Assembly (NCBI RefSeq): GCF_022014235.1
Contig: NZ_JAKLTD010000001.1
Span: 475,402 to 539,401, forward strand
Source of the DNA: Methanothermobacter sp. K4
GTDB lineage: Archaea > Methanobacteriota > Methanobacteria > Methanobacteriales > Methanothermobacteraceae
DNA length: 64,000 nt
Direction of reading: 5' to 3'
Part shown: positions 47,481-59,077 of the stretch, one piece after another
How the letters are laid out: each line of letters begins with the position of its first letter
Numbering within the stretch: position 1 is the stretch's first letter
Notes under the pieces: model-generated
What the model saw: only the letters and a program-made list of their open reading frames with translations
Database searches by the model: none
What the model was told of the DNA's origin: nothing
Translations under genes and position numbers: made by a program

Positions 47481-47918
47481 ATGGACGTTCAGATATTTCC
47501 TCACAGGCTGCTAGGGGCTGACACCACAGAGAAACTCCTTAACCGCCTTGAGGACATCCACGGCGTTAAACGAATGGTGATCCACGGACAGAGACTACCA
47601 CCAGAGGACCACCCTGACAGGCGCATAATCAACGTAAAAGGCCAGGAATTTGAACTTCAGGTTAAAACTGGCCGTGTGCTGCTTGAAGTGGAGGACGAGG
47701 AGACAATAACGGATATCAAGAGGGTTTGCGAGGATCTCCTGCCCTTTGGATATGATGTTACTCCCGGCAAATACATAAGAACACAGAAGACCGTCACAGA
47801 CGAGATAAAGTACGGCGAGAACCTTGATGAGATTCCTGATGAACTCATAGGTCTCACGGATCAGAACGCCAGGCTCAGTGAAAGGGCCACAATAATAAAA
47901 AAGAAGAAGGAGCATTAG
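47481..47918 (+). CDS. mcrD: McrD, MCR-associated protein
   Basis: 145 residues. [20 protein letters not shown] at the start and [16 protein letters not shown] and [11 protein letters not shown] segments are typical McrD. It is not part of the mature enzyme; studies point to a role in MCR assembly or F430 delivery, still partly open. It starts 31 bases after mcrB, with GGGGG at some distance before the ATG, and its stop touches the mcrC ATG directly. Confidence 0.96.
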   Translation: MDVQIFPHRLLGADTTEKLLNRLEDIHGVKRMVIHGQRLPPEDHPDRRIINVKGQEFELQVKTGRVLLEVEDEETITDIKRVCEDLLPFGYDVTPGKYIRTQKTVTDEIKYGENLDEIPDELIGLTDQNARLSERATIIKKKKEH

Positions 47919-48515
47919 ATGATCGGAAAGTGCACTCACGTGGTTGACTGTAGAGAGACAATGGGTATGGGTGAAGGTGGAGGAATAGCCCAGAGGGGCA
48001 CCTTTGCCCAGTGCGGAAGTGAAGTTCTGGCAGTGGCAATGTCACCTGGCAGGCGCCACATAACCAAGCCTGTCTGTGAGATAACATTTGCCCTGCGGGA
48101 AGCAAACATAATGACAAGTACTCTGGTACTCAACGCAGGTGCAGGGGTTCCACAGGATGCTCCAAGTGCCGGTGCAGGAAGCCTCTTTGGATTAACACCT
48201 GCTGAAGTCGAGCAGATGAAGCGGCACAGACTCCTTGTGGTACACCTTGGCGGAGTCAAGAACCACATCACCTACAAGGCACGCCTCATACTCAGAAACG
48301 TTGACCGTCCATGCATAGTCATATGCGAGTACCCGGTTGACTTTGAGGACTTTGCGAAGATAGGTGTCAAAACCAGGGCCGTAATGCCGGATGAACCAAA
48401 AACCAGGGGAACAATCGTTGACATCGTGAGTGGAGTTATTAGAGGAGAAACCTGTCCCCAGGAAAAACTGGATGAGATTATAAGAAAGGTTAAGTTAGCT
48501 TTAGGAGGTGCATGA
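47919..48515 (+). CDS. mcrC: McrC, MCR activation component
   Basis: 198 residues. [31 protein letters not shown] at the start holds three conserved Cys (about 5, 11 and 32; fragments KCTHVVDC and FAQCG), and [20 protein letters not shown] and VHLGGVKNH follow. McrC is part of the ATP-dependent complex that reductively activates MCR, together with Mmp7 and Mmp17 encoded about 8 kb upstream. It begins at the base after the mcrD stop. Confidence 0.96.
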   Translation: MIGKCTHVVDCRETMGMGEGGGIAQRGTFAQCGSEVLAVAMSPGRRHITKPVCEITFALREANIMTSTLVLNAGAGVPQDAPSAGAGSLFGLTPAEVEQMKRHRLLVVHLGGVKNHITYKARLILRNVDRPCIVICEYPVDFEDFAKIGVKTRAVMPDEPKTRGTIVDIVSGVIRGETCPQEKLDEIIRKVKLALGGA

Positions 48516-48516
48516 T

Positions 48517-49266
48517 ATGGCACAATACTATCCCGGAACAAGTAAGGTTGCTCAGAACAGAAGGAATTTCTGTAACCCTGAATATGAACTTGAAAAACTG
48601 AGAGAAATCTCAGATGAAGATGTAGTAAAGATTCTGGGTCACAGGGCCCCAGGGGAAGAATACCCAAGTGTTCACCCACCACTGGAAGAGATGGATGAAC
48701 CAGAAGACGCAATAAGGGAGCTCGTGGAACCAATAGACGGTGCAAAGGCCGGTGACAGGGTACGATACATACAGTTCACAGACTCAATGTACTTCGCCCC
48801 AGCCCAGCCATACGTACGATCAAGGGCATACCTCTGCAGGTACAGGGGTGCAGACGCAGGTACACTCTCAGGACGTCAGATCATAGAGACCAGGGAAAGG
48901 GACCTTGAAAAGATATCCAAGGAACTCCTTGAAACAGAGTTCTTTGACCCTGCAAGGTCAGGTGTCAGGGGTAAATCTGTCCATGGACACTCACTGCGTC
49001 TCGATGAGGACGGAATGATGTTCGACATGCTCAGAAGGCAGATCTACAACAAGGACACCGGCAGAGTCGAAATGGTCAAAAACCAGATCGGTGACGAACT
49101 CGACGAACCCGTGGACCTTGGTGAACCACTGGATGAGGAAACCCTGATGGAAAAAACAACCATCTACCGTGTGGATGGTGAAGCCTACCGTGATGATACA
49201 GAAGCCGTGGAGATCATGCAGAGAATCCACGTTTTAAGATCACAAGGAGGGTACAACCCAGAATAA
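48517..49266 (+). CDS. mcrG: Methyl-coenzyme M reductase I, gamma subunit
   Basis: 249 residues from the ATG at 48517 (MAQYYPGTSKVAQNRR start), with TTAGGAGGTG upstream; an in-frame ATG three codons earlier overlaps the mcrC end. HRAPGEEYPSVHPPL (about 42-56) and SRAYLCRYRGADAGTLSGRQ (split here: SRAYLCRYRG, TLSGRQIIE, about 100-125) belong to the F430-binding part. Structural subunit of MCR I. The C-terminal VLRSQGGYNPE is typical of the genus. Confidence 0.98.
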   Translation: MAQYYPGTSKVAQNRRNFCNPEYELEKLREISDEDVVKILGHRAPGEEYPSVHPPLEEMDEPEDAIRELVEPIDGAKAGDRVRYIQFTDSMYFAPAQPYVRSRAYLCRYRGADAGTLSGRQIIETRERDLEKISKELLETEFFDPARSGVRGKSVHGHSLRLDEDGMMFDMLRRQIYNKDTGRVEMVKNQIGDELDEPVDLGEPLDEETLMEKTTIYRVDGEAYRDDTEAVEIMQRIHVLRSQGGYNPE

Positions 49267-49285
49267 TCCGGGGGAGGTGTAGATT

Positions 49286-50938
49286 ATGGCTGACAAATTG
49301 TTCATAAATGCTTTAAAGAAAAAATTTGAAGAATCCCCTGAAGAGAAGAAAACCACATTCTACACACTTGGTGGCTGGAAACAGTCAGAAAGAAAAACCG
49401 AGTTTGTGAACGCTGGTAAAGAAGTGGCAGCAAAGAGGGGCATACCCCAGTACAACCCTGACATAGGTACCCCACTTGGTCAGAGGGTGCTCATGCCCTA
49501 CCAGGTTTCAACAACCGATACCTATGTTGAAGGGGACGACCTCCACTTCGTAAACAACGCTGCCATGCAGCAGATGTGGGATGACATAAGGAGGACCGTC
49601 ATCGTCGGTCTGAACCACGCCCACGCTGTTATAGAAAAGAGGCTGGGTAAGGAGGTTACACCTGAGACAATAACCCACTACCTTGAAACAGTGAACCACG
49701 CAATGCCCGGTGCAGCTGTCGTCCAGGAGCACATGGTGGAAACCCACCCTGCCCTGGTGGCAGACAGTTACGTCAAGGTATTCACAGGTAACGACGAAAT
49801 AGCAGACGAAATCGACCCTGCATTCGTCATAGACATCAACAAACAGTTCCCAGATGACCAGGCAGAAGCCCTCAAGGCAGAGGTTGGAGATGGAATCTGG
49901 CAGGTCGTCAGGATCCCAACCATAGTTTCAAGGACCTGTGACGGTGCAACAACCTCAAGATGGTCCGCCATGCAGATAGGTATGTCCATGATTTCAGCCT
50001 ACAAACAGGCAGCAGGTGAAGCCGCAACAGGTGACTTCGCATATGCTGCAAAACACGCTGAAGTTATACACATGGGTACATACCTGCCTGTGAGACGTGC
50101 AAGGGGTGAAAACGAGCCTGGTGGTGTACCATTCGGTTACCTTGCCGACATCTGTCAGAGCTCAAGGGTCAACTATGAGGACCCTGTCAGGGTGACACTG
50201 GACGTTGTGGCAACCGGTGCAATGCTCTACGACCAGATCTGGCTTGGATCATACATGTCAGGTGGTGTCGGATTCACACAGTACGCTACAGCAGCATACA
50301 CAGACAACATACTTGACGACTTCACCTACTTCGGTAAGGAGTACGTGGAGGACAAGTATGGACTCTGTGAGGCACCAAACACCATGGACACAGTCCTGGA
50401 CGTTGCAACTGAGGTCACATTCTACGGCCTTGAACAGTACGAAGAATACCCAGCACTCCTAGAGGACCAGTTCGGTGGATCACAGAGGGCAGCAGTCGTT
50501 GCAGCTGCAGCTGGATGTTCCACAGCATTCGCAACAGGAAACGCCCAGACAGGTCTCAGCGGATGGTACCTCTCAATGTACCTCCACAAGGAACAGCACT
50601 CAAGGCTCGGATTCTACGGTTACGACCTCCAGGACCAGTGTGGTGCATCCAACGTCTTCTCAATAAGGGGCGACGAGGGACTGCCACTGGAGCTTCGTGG
50701 ACCTAACTATCCAAACTACGCCATGAACGTGGGACACCAGGGTGAATATGCAGGTATATCACAGGCACCACACGCTGCCCGTGGAGACGCCTTTGTATTC
50801 AACCCACTGGTGAAAATAGCATTTGCAGACGACAACCTCGTCTTCGACTTCACCAACGTCCGTGGCGAATTCGCCAAAGGTGCTCTGCGAGAGTTCGAAC
50901 CAGCCGGTGAAAGAGCACTCATAACACCCGCAAAATAG
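49286..50938 (+). CDS. mcrA: Methyl-coenzyme M reductase I, alpha subunit
   Basis: 550 residues. All residues known to be modified in Methanothermobacter McrA are in place: His257 (KHAEVI), Arg271 (VRRARG), Gln400 (GGSQRAA), and Gly445, Asp450 and Cys452 ([11 protein letters not shown]). I confirmed His257 and Cys452 codons directly in the DNA. Arg271 would be methylated by Mmp10 and Gln400 by the QCMT-like enzyme, both encoded upstream. The sequence differs from what I remember of M. marburgensis at only a few positions (for example the [10 protein letters not shown] and NTMDT segments), pointing to M. thermautotrophicus or a sister strain. A strong terminator follows. Confidence 0.98.
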   Translation: MADKLFINALKKKFEESPEEKKTTFYTLGGWKQSERKTEFVNAGKEVAAKRGIPQYNPDIGTPLGQRVLMPYQVSTTDTYVEGDDLHFVNNAAMQQMWDDIRRTVIVGLNHAHAVIEKRLGKEVTPETITHYLETVNHAMPGAAVVQEHMVETHPALVADSYVKVFTGNDEIADEIDPAFVIDINKQFPDDQAEALKAEVGDGIWQVVRIPTIVSRTCDGATTSRWSAMQIGMSMISAYKQAAGEAATGDFAYAAKHAEVIHMGTYLPVRRARGENEPGGVPFGYLADICQSSRVNYEDPVRVTLDVVATGAMLYDQIWLGSYMSGGVGFTQYATAAYTDNILDDFTYFGKEYVEDKYGLCEAPNTMDTVLDVATEVTFYGLEQYEEYPALLEDQFGGSQRAAVVAAAAGCSTAFATGNAQTGLSGWYLSMYLHKEQHSRLGFYGYDLQDQCGASNVFSIRGDEGLPLELRGPNYPNYAMNVGHQGEYAGISQAPHAARGDAFVFNPLVKIAFADDNLVFDFTNVRGEFAKGALREFEPAGERALITPAK

Positions 50939-50946
50939 ATTAACGA

Positions 50947-50995
50947 AGGTGCATTACACAAACTTTTTAAGTGTAATGCACCTAATTTTTTTTAT
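50947..50995 (+). terminator. mcr operon terminator: 13-bp perfect hairpin plus T-run
   Basis: AGGTGCATTACAC (50947-50959) pairs perfectly with GTGTAATGCACCT (50971-50983) across an 11-base loop, followed by AATTTTTTTTATT. It starts about nine bases after the mcrA stop and ends about 27 bases before mtrE. This is a bacterial-style intrinsic terminator; incomplete termination would let mcr transcripts run into mtr. Confidence 0.85.
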
Positions 50996-51021
50996 TCAAA
51001 AAAATAAAAGGAGGAAGAAAT

Positions 51022-51909
51022 ATGGACCCTATGATAACAGGTTTAGGTGTTGTAGCTCTCATGGGTGCAGCTGCAACCATAGCAGGAGCCGCAGAGGACT
51101 TAGAGTCTGACGTAGGATCCCAGAGTAACCCCAACTCACAGGTTCAGCTGGCACCACAGATGGGACACCTGCACCGAATAATCAACAAGGCCGTTTCAGG
51201 GGAACCCGTTGCCTACGGAACCTGGTGCGGAATTGCTGGTTCAGTTGCATTTGTCCTTATAAATTCAATGCAGCTACCTGTGATAATGGCCATTGCAATC
51301 GGTGCTGTAATCGCTGCAATGGTACACACAACCTACGCTGTAACATCCCACATGGGACGAATTGTCAGCCAGTCCCAGTTCAACCAGCCACTCTTCATGG
51401 ACATGCTGGTTCAGCATTTAGGCCCAATTGCAGGGCATGGCTTTATTGTGACATTCTGTATTGTAGGATTATCATATCTCATGACATTACCAATCCCTGG
51501 ATTTGCACACCCATTCCCACTGCCACTTCTTGCAGTGCTATGGGGTATAACAATAGGCGCAATCGGTTCATCAACAGGGGACGTCCACTATGGTGCTGAA
51601 AGGGAGTACCAGCAGTACCCATTCGGTGGGGGTATACCTGTTGCGATTCACGGTGACATAACAACAAAGGCAGAGCTTGGAGCAAGGAACTCAATGGACG
51701 TTGTTCATTTCTGTGCAAAGTACGGCGGACCGCTGACAGGATTTGCATTCGGCGCAATAGTATTCCTCAGCTTCTGGAACACAATAGTCTTCGGCATAAC
51801 CGGCGGAATAATATCCGGTCTCATAATAGTCTTGTTACTGATAATCCTCAACAACAGGCTTGAAGTCTCTGCAAGGAACAAATATGGACCATACAAGGAG
51901 GAAGAATAA
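51022..51909 (+). CDS. mtrE: Methyl-H4MPT:CoM methyltransferase, subunit E
   Basis: 295 residues with about six to seven membrane segments. MtrE, MtrD and MtrC form the Na+-translocating membrane part of Mtr. The polar N-terminal loop with SDVGSQSNPNSQVQLAPQMG (fragment SQSNPNSQV, about 32-40) and HFCAKYGGPLTGFAFG near 232 are conserved. First gene of mtrEDCBAFGH, with AGGAGGAAG before the ATG. No separate TATA box is clear between the mcr terminator and this gene, so expression may depend on readthrough or on an element near 50985-51010. Confidence 0.97.
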   Translation: MDPMITGLGVVALMGAAATIAGAAEDLESDVGSQSNPNSQVQLAPQMGHLHRIINKAVSGEPVAYGTWCGIAGSVAFVLINSMQLPVIMAIAIGAVIAAMVHTTYAVTSHMGRIVSQSQFNQPLFMDMLVQHLGPIAGHGFIVTFCIVGLSYLMTLPIPGFAHPFPLPLLAVLWGITIGAIGSSTGDVHYGAEREYQQYPFGGGIPVAIHGDITTKAELGARNSMDVVHFCAKYGGPLTGFAFGAIVFLSFWNTIVFGITGGIISGLIIVLLLIILNNRLEVSARNKYGPYKEEE

Positions 51910-52610
<701 letters not shown>

Positions 52611-52611
<1 letters not shown>

Positions 52612-53414
52612 TGTCAGTAGCAGCTGGAGGACCGGCCGGCGCAGCCATACCTGAGAGCAGGCTCATGGCACTTGGAATACTGGGCGGACTTGCAGGCATA
52701 TATGCATCCGCAGTTAACCCGGTCATAGGACCAGTTCTGGCCTCCCTTGGAGCAGTCTGTGCAATAGTATGGGGTGCAGACGCCATAAGGAGGGTTGCAA
52801 GTTACGGTCTCGGTACCGGTGTGCCATCAATCGGGTACATGTCAGTTGCAATAGGTATAGTTGGTGTGGTCGCTGGACTGGCATCAGCGTTTGTGGTACC
52901 TGCCCTTGCAGTACCTGTTGTTGCACTGATACTGGCAATGATACTGGGTGTGGTTGTGGCTGTACTGGGTAAGAAGATAGTTAAGATGAAAATCCCAATC
53001 CTCGAGAAGTGCACTGCCGAGATCTCAGGTGCAGCAGCACTTTCAGTCCTTGGATTCTCAGCAGCCATTGCAGGTAGCTACACACTGCAGGCAATGCTCA
53101 CATCAGTCATAACAACAGGATTCATAGGCCTGCTATTCATACTCAACACAATGGCGATTCAGCACCCATTCAACGCATGTCTAGGTCCAAATGAGAACCA
53201 GACAAGGACACTGAAACTTGCAGCATCAACAGGGTTCATATCCATGGCCGTTGTGGGCCTACTTGGAATAGGGCTCAACCCTGGCTGGTGGGTTGTTTCA
53301 CTTGTCGGTGCACTCTGCTGGATACTGGCATTCAGGGCATTCGTGAGCGCATCCTTCGAGGAAGCAGCATCCGTGAAATGGTCAGGTCTCTGGCCTAAGG
53401 AGGAAGAGCACTAG
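52611..53414 (+). CDS. mtrC: Methyl-H4MPT:CoM methyltransferase, subunit C
   Basis: 267 residues from ATG 52611 ([12 protein letters not shown]), which overlaps the mtrD stop by one base and has GGAGG about ten bases upstream; a longer in-frame GTG start lies inside mtrD and is rejected. About seven membrane segments. The central [23 protein letters not shown] (fragment [13 protein letters not shown], about 125-137) and [14 protein letters not shown] (about 182-195) are typical MtrC motifs. It is part of the Na+ channel module of Mtr. Confidence 0.97.
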
Positions 53415-53425
53415 GAGGCTTCAAA

Positions 53426-53728
53426 ATGGAAATGTTACCACTTGTTAAGATCGCTCCGGAATACAACCTGACCCTTGATCCTTCCACCGGTATGATAGGG
53501 GCTGCCCTTGGAAGGGAAGTCATAATATTATCCATGGATGAAATAAACGAACAGATAGCTGCATTAGAGGCTACAGCAGATGATCTGATTAACTCACTGG
53601 ACCCAACAACCGTCCCTGAGGGTTCCTACCCTGGAAGGGAAGGAGTATACCTGACAGCAGGTAAACTCACCAACATGGTTTACGGGTTCATACTTGGTCT
53701 GATCATCCTGTTTGCCCTGCTCTTATAG
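53426..53728 (+). CDS. mtrB: Methyl-H4MPT:CoM methyltransferase, subunit B
   Basis: 100 residues: a soluble N-terminal part ([19 protein letters not shown], about 7-25) and one C-terminal membrane segment (about 80-99). Small stalk subunit of Mtr, of structural role. GGAGG before the ATG. It lies between mtrC and mtrA with short gaps. Confidence 0.96.
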   Translation: MEMLPLVKIAPEYNLTLDPSTGMIGAALGREVIILSMDEINEQIAALEATADDLINSLDPTTVPEGSYPGREGVYLTAGKLTNMVYGFILGLIILFALLL

Positions 53729-53740
53729 GAGGTGTTATAA

Positions 53741-54457
53741 GTGGTTGAAAAGAAATCACCTGCTGAAGGATGGCCTGTGGTCAACGGTGACTACATCGTG
53801 GGCGACCCTGAAAGTCCTGTGGCTGCCACCACCCTCGCCTCTCACATTGAGGACATACCTGTTGAGGCAGGAGCTGCCATCGCAGGGCCATGCAAGACAG
53901 AGAACCTCGGAATTGAAAAGATGATCGCAAACCTCATATCCAACCCCAACATCAGGTTCCTTATACTCTGCGGTTCAGAGGTCCAGGGACACATCACAGG
54001 TCAGAGTATAGAGGCCCTGCACCAGAACGGTGTGGACCCTGATAAGAGGAACATCATCGGTGCAACCGGTGCCATACCATACATTGAGAACATACCTGAT
54101 GAGGGTATTGAGAGGTTCCAGAAACAGCTCGAGATCGTCAACCTCATAGACGTTGAGGACGCCGACGCCATCAAGGCCAAGGTCAAGGAATGCATTGAGA
54201 AGGACCCTGGTGCATTCGAAGAAGAGGCCATGATCATAAAGGTCGAGGAAGGCGGAGAAGAAGAGGAAGGCGAAGAGGTCAAACCTGTGGCACCAGAAAC
54301 AGCCCTCATTGAGGCCAGAATGAGGAACATCCAGACACAGGTTAAAATGATAGGTTCCACCAACAGAATGTTCGCCGGTATGTACTCAGGTAAGGTTCAG
54401 GGTATAATGATAGGTCTTGCCTTCACCCTGACACTGGGCATACTTCTACTGGTCTAG
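53741..54457 (+). CDS. mtrA: Methyl-H4MPT:CoM methyltransferase, subunit A (corrinoid protein)
   Basis: 238 residues starting at GTG with GGAGGTG upstream. The soluble corrinoid domain (about 1-170) carries the cobalt-ligating His84 in [11 protein letters not shown] linker of Glu residues ([11 protein letters not shown]) follows, then one C-terminal membrane anchor (about 218-237). MtrA accepts the methyl group from MtrH and passes it to coenzyme M. Its last 50 residues resemble MtrF, the next gene. Confidence 0.97.
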   Translation: MVEKKSPAEGWPVVNGDYIVGDPESPVAATTLASHIEDIPVEAGAAIAGPCKTENLGIEKMIANLISNPNIRFLILCGSEVQGHITGQSIEALHQNGVDPDKRNIIGATGAIPYIENIPDEGIERFQKQLEIVNLIDVEDADAIKAKVKECIEKDPGAFEEEAMIIKVEEGGEEEEGEEVKPVAPETALIEARMRNIQTQVKMIGSTNRMFAGMYSGKVQGIMIGLAFTLTLGILLLV

Positions 54458-54469
54458 GGAGGCTTCCAG

Positions 54470-54936
<467 letters not shown>

Positions 54937-54951
54937 CTTGGAGGTTTACAT

Positions 54952-55884
54952 ATGTTTAGGTTTGATAAGGAACAGATCGTACTGGACATAGCTGGAACCA
55001 AAATTGGTGGTCAGCCAGGAGAGTACCCAACCGTATTAGCGGGAACAATATTTTATGGTGGACACAGCATCATTGAGGATGAAAAGGCAGGTGTCTTTGA
55101 CAAGGACAAGGCAGAGGTCCTTATAAAGACACAGGAAGAGATGTCCGACGTCACAGGTAACCCCCACATTGTACAGACCTTCGGTCAGACACCTGAGGCA
55201 ATAGTCAAGTACCTGGAGTTCGTAGGGGATGTGACAGACGCACCATTCTTCATAGACTCAACATCAGGTGAGGCAAGGATCGCCGGTGCAGAGTACGCCA
55301 GTGAAGTTGGCCTTGAAGACAGGGCCATCTACAACTCAGTCAACATGGCCGCCGACGAGTCAGAACTTGAGGCACTCAAGAACACAAAACTATCAGCTTC
55401 AATCGTCCTTGGATTCAACCCAATGGACCCCACAGTTGAGGGTAAAATTGGAATCTGGGAAGACGGTGCCGGTACAATAGACAAGGGTCTTCTTGAAATG
55501 GCCGCTGACTGTGGTATCGACAAGTACCTCATGGACGTTGCAGTCACACCACTGGGTCAGGGCGCAGGTGTTGCTGTGAGGACATCATTTGCGGTTAAGA
55601 GCAAATGGGGATACCCTGTTGGTAGCGGTATCCACAACGTGCCATCAGCATGGGACTGGCTCCGTGAGTACAAGAAGGAACACAAAGAAGCCTGGCCTGT
55701 ATGTGACGTTGGATCCAACCTGATCCAGCAGATGGCCGGTGGTGACTTCGTACTGTACGGTCCAATAGAAAACGCCAAGATGGCATTCCCTGCCTGTGCA
55801 ATGGCTGACATATTCATAAGCGAAGCAGCCAAGGATATAGGTACCGAGGCTGTGGAAGACCACCCATTCTTCAAGCTGCTCTAG
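54952..55884 (+). CDS. mtrH: Methyl-H4MPT:CoM methyltransferase, subunit H
   Basis: 310 residues of TIM-barrel methyltransferase fold. MtrH binds methyl-tetrahydromethanopterin and transfers its methyl to the cobalt of MtrA; it is peripheral and cytoplasmic. FFIDSTSGEARIAGAEYA (about 101-118) and the MDVAVTPLGQGAGVAVRT region (about 196-213) are the conserved pterin-site blocks. It is the last gene of the operon, with GGAGG before the ATG and a T9 run after the stop. Confidence 0.97.
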   Translation: MFRFDKEQIVLDIAGTKIGGQPGEYPTVLAGTIFYGGHSIIEDEKAGVFDKDKAEVLIKTQEEMSDVTGNPHIVQTFGQTPEAIVKYLEFVGDVTDAPFFIDSTSGEARIAGAEYASEVGLEDRAIYNSVNMAADESELEALKNTKLSASIVLGFNPMDPTVEGKIGIWEDGAGTIDKGLLEMAADCGIDKYLMDVAVTPLGQGAGVAVRTSFAVKSKWGYPVGSGIHNVPSAWDWLREYKKEHKEAWPVCDVGSNLIQQMAGGDFVLYGPIENAKMAFPACAMADIFISEAAKDIGTEAVEDHPFFKLL

Positions 55885-55900
55885 GAGCAGCCAGAAATTT

Positions 55901-55912
55901 CCTTTTTTTTTC
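55901..55912 (+). terminator. T-run terminator of the mtr operon
   Basis: Nine consecutive T begin about 19 bases after the mtrH stop. No strong hairpin precedes it, so it is likely an archaeal U-rich terminator, unlike the hairpin after mcrA. Confidence 0.55.
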
Positions 55913-56040
55913 GACTGTTATTATTACTAAAAAATTTATTTTTATTATAATGAAATGATTTAAATAGAAGAATACGGCAACATATTTCCGACACAAAGCT
56001 TTAAGTGTCAATATGCAATTAATATACTGGTCTTGAGGGA

Positions 56041-57027
56041 ATGGAAGAAAGTTTTTTCAGTGGTGATAACTTGCTTGAAAGGGTATTGATTCTTATAGCA
56101 GCACTGGTGGTTTCACTTATTCTGGTTATAAAATCTGCAGATATCTTTGTGGACAACCTTGTGGATCTTGGATCCTCACTGGGCATATCTGAAGTCATAC
56201 TGGGTGTTACAGCATCTGCCATCGGAACGTCATTGCCTGAGTTTGGTTCAGCACTTATAGCTTCACTCTCAGGCAGCACAGACATAGGGGTGGGCTGTGT
56301 CATAGGTTCAAACATATGGAACATTGCAGGTATACTTGGGGTATCTGCACTGGTGGCAGGTGTCATAGAGACAAACGCCGATGGTCTGAAGAGGGACTTC
56401 AGCGCGACCCTCATAACAGGGTTGATACTCCTGTTTTTCATGTTCTTTGGGAATATAGGGAGACTGGCAGCGGTTGCAATGGTCCTACTCTACTCTGTTT
56501 ACCTGTGGCGCCTCATAAAGGCCCAGAAATCTTATTCTGATGAAAATTCGGATGACACTGATAGGGAACCACTTGACCTTAAAAAACTTGCCCTGACGGT
56601 TGTAGGGTTCACAGGTCTTGTTATAGGCTGCAGAATCCTGGTATACAGTGGTGTGGAGCTTGCAGACATTGCAGGAATACCCGCAATGATAATGGGTCTC
56701 TTCACACTGGCCATAGGTACAAGTATACCTGAACTTGTGGTTACACTATCATCTGCGGTTAAGGGTCTCCATGAGCTCTCAATAGGCACGGTTCTTGGAA
56801 GCAACACCTTCAACATACTTGTGGGTATAGGTGTCCCTGCACTCATAGCCCCTGTACCCGTTGAACCACTCTCACTCAGCTTTGATGCACCGGTCATGAT
56901 ATTTGTGACGGTACTCCTGGTGCTCCTTATAAGGCAGGGGGACATGAAACTTAAAAGGAGTGGGGGTATAATTTTACTTGCAGTATACATATCATACGTT
57001 GTTATGAGACTCTTTGTACTGGCGTGA
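56041..57027 (+). CDS. Na+/Ca2+ antiporter, CaCA family
   Basis: 328 residues with about ten membrane segments and the two inverted alpha-repeats of the family: [15 protein letters not shown] (about 63-77) with [12 protein letters not shown], and [13 protein letters not shown] (about 223-235) with [12 protein letters not shown]. The acidic residues in both PE motifs bind the cations. It exchanges Na+ for Ca2+ (direction set by gradients), plausible next to the Na+-pumping Mtr operon. AT-rich promoter sequence at about 55920-55965 precedes it. The stop overlaps the area of the uspA start. Confidence 0.93.
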   Translation: MEESFFSGDNLLERVLILIAALVVSLILVIKSADIFVDNLVDLGSSLGISEVILGVTASAIGTSLPEFGSALIASLSGSTDIGVGCVIGSNIWNIAGILGVSALVAGVIETNADGLKRDFSATLITGLILLFFMFFGNIGRLAAVAMVLLYSVYLWRLIKAQKSYSDENSDDTDREPLDLKKLALTVVGFTGLVIGCRILVYSGVELADIAGIPAMIMGLFTLAIGTSIPELVVTLSSAVKGLHELSIGTVLGSNTFNILVGIGVPALIAPVPVEPLSLSFDAPVMIFVTVLLVLLIRQGDMKLKRSGGIILLAVYISYVVMRLFVLA

Positions 57028-57032
57028 TTGAG

Positions 57033-57464
57033 ATGTACAGGAAAATTCTGGTTCCAACAATGGGAGAATACATGGACGAACTCATAGAGCACACCCTGGA
57101 CCTCCTCCACGGGAGGGAGGCGGAGGTTATATGCCTCTACGTGGTTGATACCTCTGTCCCCTTCCTAACACCAAAGAAGGTTAAGGAGATGATGGTTAAG
57201 GAGCTAACAGAGCGGGGTAAGGAGATCCTCAGGGACATGGAGAAGGGACTCACAGGTCCAGAAAACCCCAACGTGAAGTTCAGGGGGGTCATGCTCGAGG
57301 GTGACCCTGCAGATGAAATAGTTAAACTTGCAGAGGAGGAGGACGTGGACGTCATCATAATGGGTACAGGCAAGAGCCTGGTTGACAAGCACCTCCTTGG
57401 CAGTGTGTCAGAGAAGGTGGTGCACTACGCACCCTGCACCATACACCTGGTGAGGACGGTTTAG
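57033..57464 (+). CDS. Universal stress protein, UspA family
   Basis: 143 residues from ATG 57033 (MYRKILVPT start, typical of the family); a GTG three codons upstream overlaps the antiporter stop. The ATP-binding loop [19 protein letters not shown] (about 111-129) has the G-x2-G-x9-G-S pattern. Such proteins bind ATP and often regulate transporters they are coupled to; the near-overlap with the antiporter suggests that here. It is cytoplasmic. Confidence 0.9.
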   Translation: MYRKILVPTMGEYMDELIEHTLDLLHGREAEVICLYVVDTSVPFLTPKKVKEMMVKELTERGKEILRDMEKGLTGPENPNVKFRGVMLEGDPADEIVKLAEEEDVDVIIMGTGKSLVDKHLLGSVSEKVVHYAPCTIHLVRTV

Positions 57465-57590
57465 TAAGATGCATTAAAGTCCACCAGACGCCACCTCTGA
57501 ATACCTTTTATTCTTTTTCATCTGGATTTATTCATAAAATTTATATTATCCCCCCGGATACAATATTACATTAAATCAGGGGGTAAGCAG

Positions 57591-59075
57591 TTGTCATTTT
57601 TGAGCAGACTATTCGGTCCAAAGCCAATTATTGCAAAAAGCAGATTCATAAGTATAGAGGATACAAAAACGGCACCATTCACAAAGAAAACCGTGGGGTC
57701 CGGGTACTCAATGCGGCCGGATGTCTACTACATAGTGGCATCGGTTGAACTGGGCAACACGACAACCAAGTGCATCCTTACAGCCACGAACCTCAACACA
57801 AGCAGAACATACCTCCTTGATAAGACCGTGAAGATGACCCGTGACATAAGACCCCCGAAGGATGGCGAGGAGGTATTCGGTAAGACGGTATGGGGTGTTG
57901 AACTCACAAAGGAATCTGTCTCTGAACTTGTGCGGGATACAATACATGAGTCCCTCAGAAGGGCTAAGGTTGACATAGAAAAGGACCTTGACTTTGTGGT
58001 AAGATCAACTGGTGTTACAGCAGGCTTTGGGTCACCTGAGGAGGTGGGTAAACTCATAATAGCACTTGCAGACGGTTGTCTCGCAGCAGGAATACCCCCA
58101 AGGAAAATGGCCCCCGCCCTCTCAATAGAGAACATCCCCAAACGCCTCAGGGACTTCTCATACCTTGACAGGGTCATATTCGATGGTGCGGTTGCAAGTG
58201 TCATACCCCCAACAGGGAGGGAGGTCGTTGCAAATGAGATGGAGGGCGAACTTGTAACTGCAGGTATCAAGGTGGGCTCAAAGTGGACAACGGTTGATTA
58301 CAGAAACCCCTGTGTCTCCCTGGACTTCGGGACAACCCTCGCCGGCCGAATAGTCAATTCCGACGAACCCTACGCAAGGACCGTTGGAAACTTCTGTGGC
58401 CTTGCAGGCGCAATATCCGACGCCATAATCAGGGGAACTGAAATGGTGGACTGCAGGGGCGGTGCTGCACTTGACCTCTACAAGAAATCCGTGCTGAAGG
58501 GCGCCAACTGGAAGAAGGCCAGGAAGCACGCTGAGATGATACACGATGAGATAATCGATATAAGGAAGGTACCTGTCAACAGGAAAAGGTTCGGGACAGT
58601 CCCTATGGATACAGAGGCTGCATACAGCGCGGGAACAACACTCATAGGGTGCGACGCCGGTAAGAATGGTGATAAACTTCAGGAACTAACAGAGGTTGGT
58701 CATAATATCTACCAGGAGGACGGCATACACACCCTCTTTGCCACACTGGACCATGTAAGTGCACTGATAGTCAAGAGGCTGATAGATGAGGCCTTTGATG
58801 AGGGTGTCATCGAGGAGGGCTCGGTCCTTGGAGTTACAGGAAGGGCAGGTATAACAGGCACAAAACCCAAACTCATACTGGAATACGTGGCTGATCGCTT
58901 TAAAGACTGCATATTTGTATCCGATGCCCTTGCACTTGGGGCGGCTGTCATGGCGAGGTGCATGAACTCCATGGGAACACCCCACACCCCCCTCGGCGGA
59001 AGGCAGAACGGCCCATGCATACTGGGAATGAGAAGAAAGCTCCAGTCAAAGAAAGAGGATAAATGGATTGAATAA
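57591..59075 (+). CDS. Methanogenesis marker protein 14 (DUF2114)
   Basis: 494 residues starting at TTG with AGGGGG upstream. I recognise the Mmp14 family, conserved in methanogens, function unknown. Two segments resemble ASKHA (actin/Hsp70/sugar kinase) phosphate loops: SVELGNTTTKCIL at about 50-62 and SLDFGTTLAGRIV at about 243-255, and VLGVTGRAGITG lies near 412. Thus it may be an ATPase, possibly an activator of a corrinoid or metalloenzyme; this is inference. It is two bases from cobY, which makes a cobamide precursor. A TATA box lies at about 57536-57550. Confidence 0.85.
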   Translation: MSFLSRLFGPKPIIAKSRFISIEDTKTAPFTKKTVGSGYSMRPDVYYIVASVELGNTTTKCILTATNLNTSRTYLLDKTVKMTRDIRPPKDGEEVFGKTVWGVELTKESVSELVRDTIHESLRRAKVDIEKDLDFVVRSTGVTAGFGSPEEVGKLIIALADGCLAAGIPPRKMAPALSIENIPKRLRDFSYLDRVIFDGAVASVIPPTGREVVANEMEGELVTAGIKVGSKWTTVDYRNPCVSLDFGTTLAGRIVNSDEPYARTVGNFCGLAGAISDAIIRGTEMVDCRGGAALDLYKKSVLKGANWKKARKHAEMIHDEIIDIRKVPVNRKRFGTVPMDTEAAYSAGTTLIGCDAGKNGDKLQELTEVGHNIYQEDGIHTLFATLDHVSALIVKRLIDEAFDEGVIEEGSVLGVTGRAGITGTKPKLILEYVADRFKDCIFVSDALALGAAVMARCMNSMGTPHTPLGGRQNGPCILGMRRKLQSKKEDKWIE

Positions 59076-59077
59076 TC

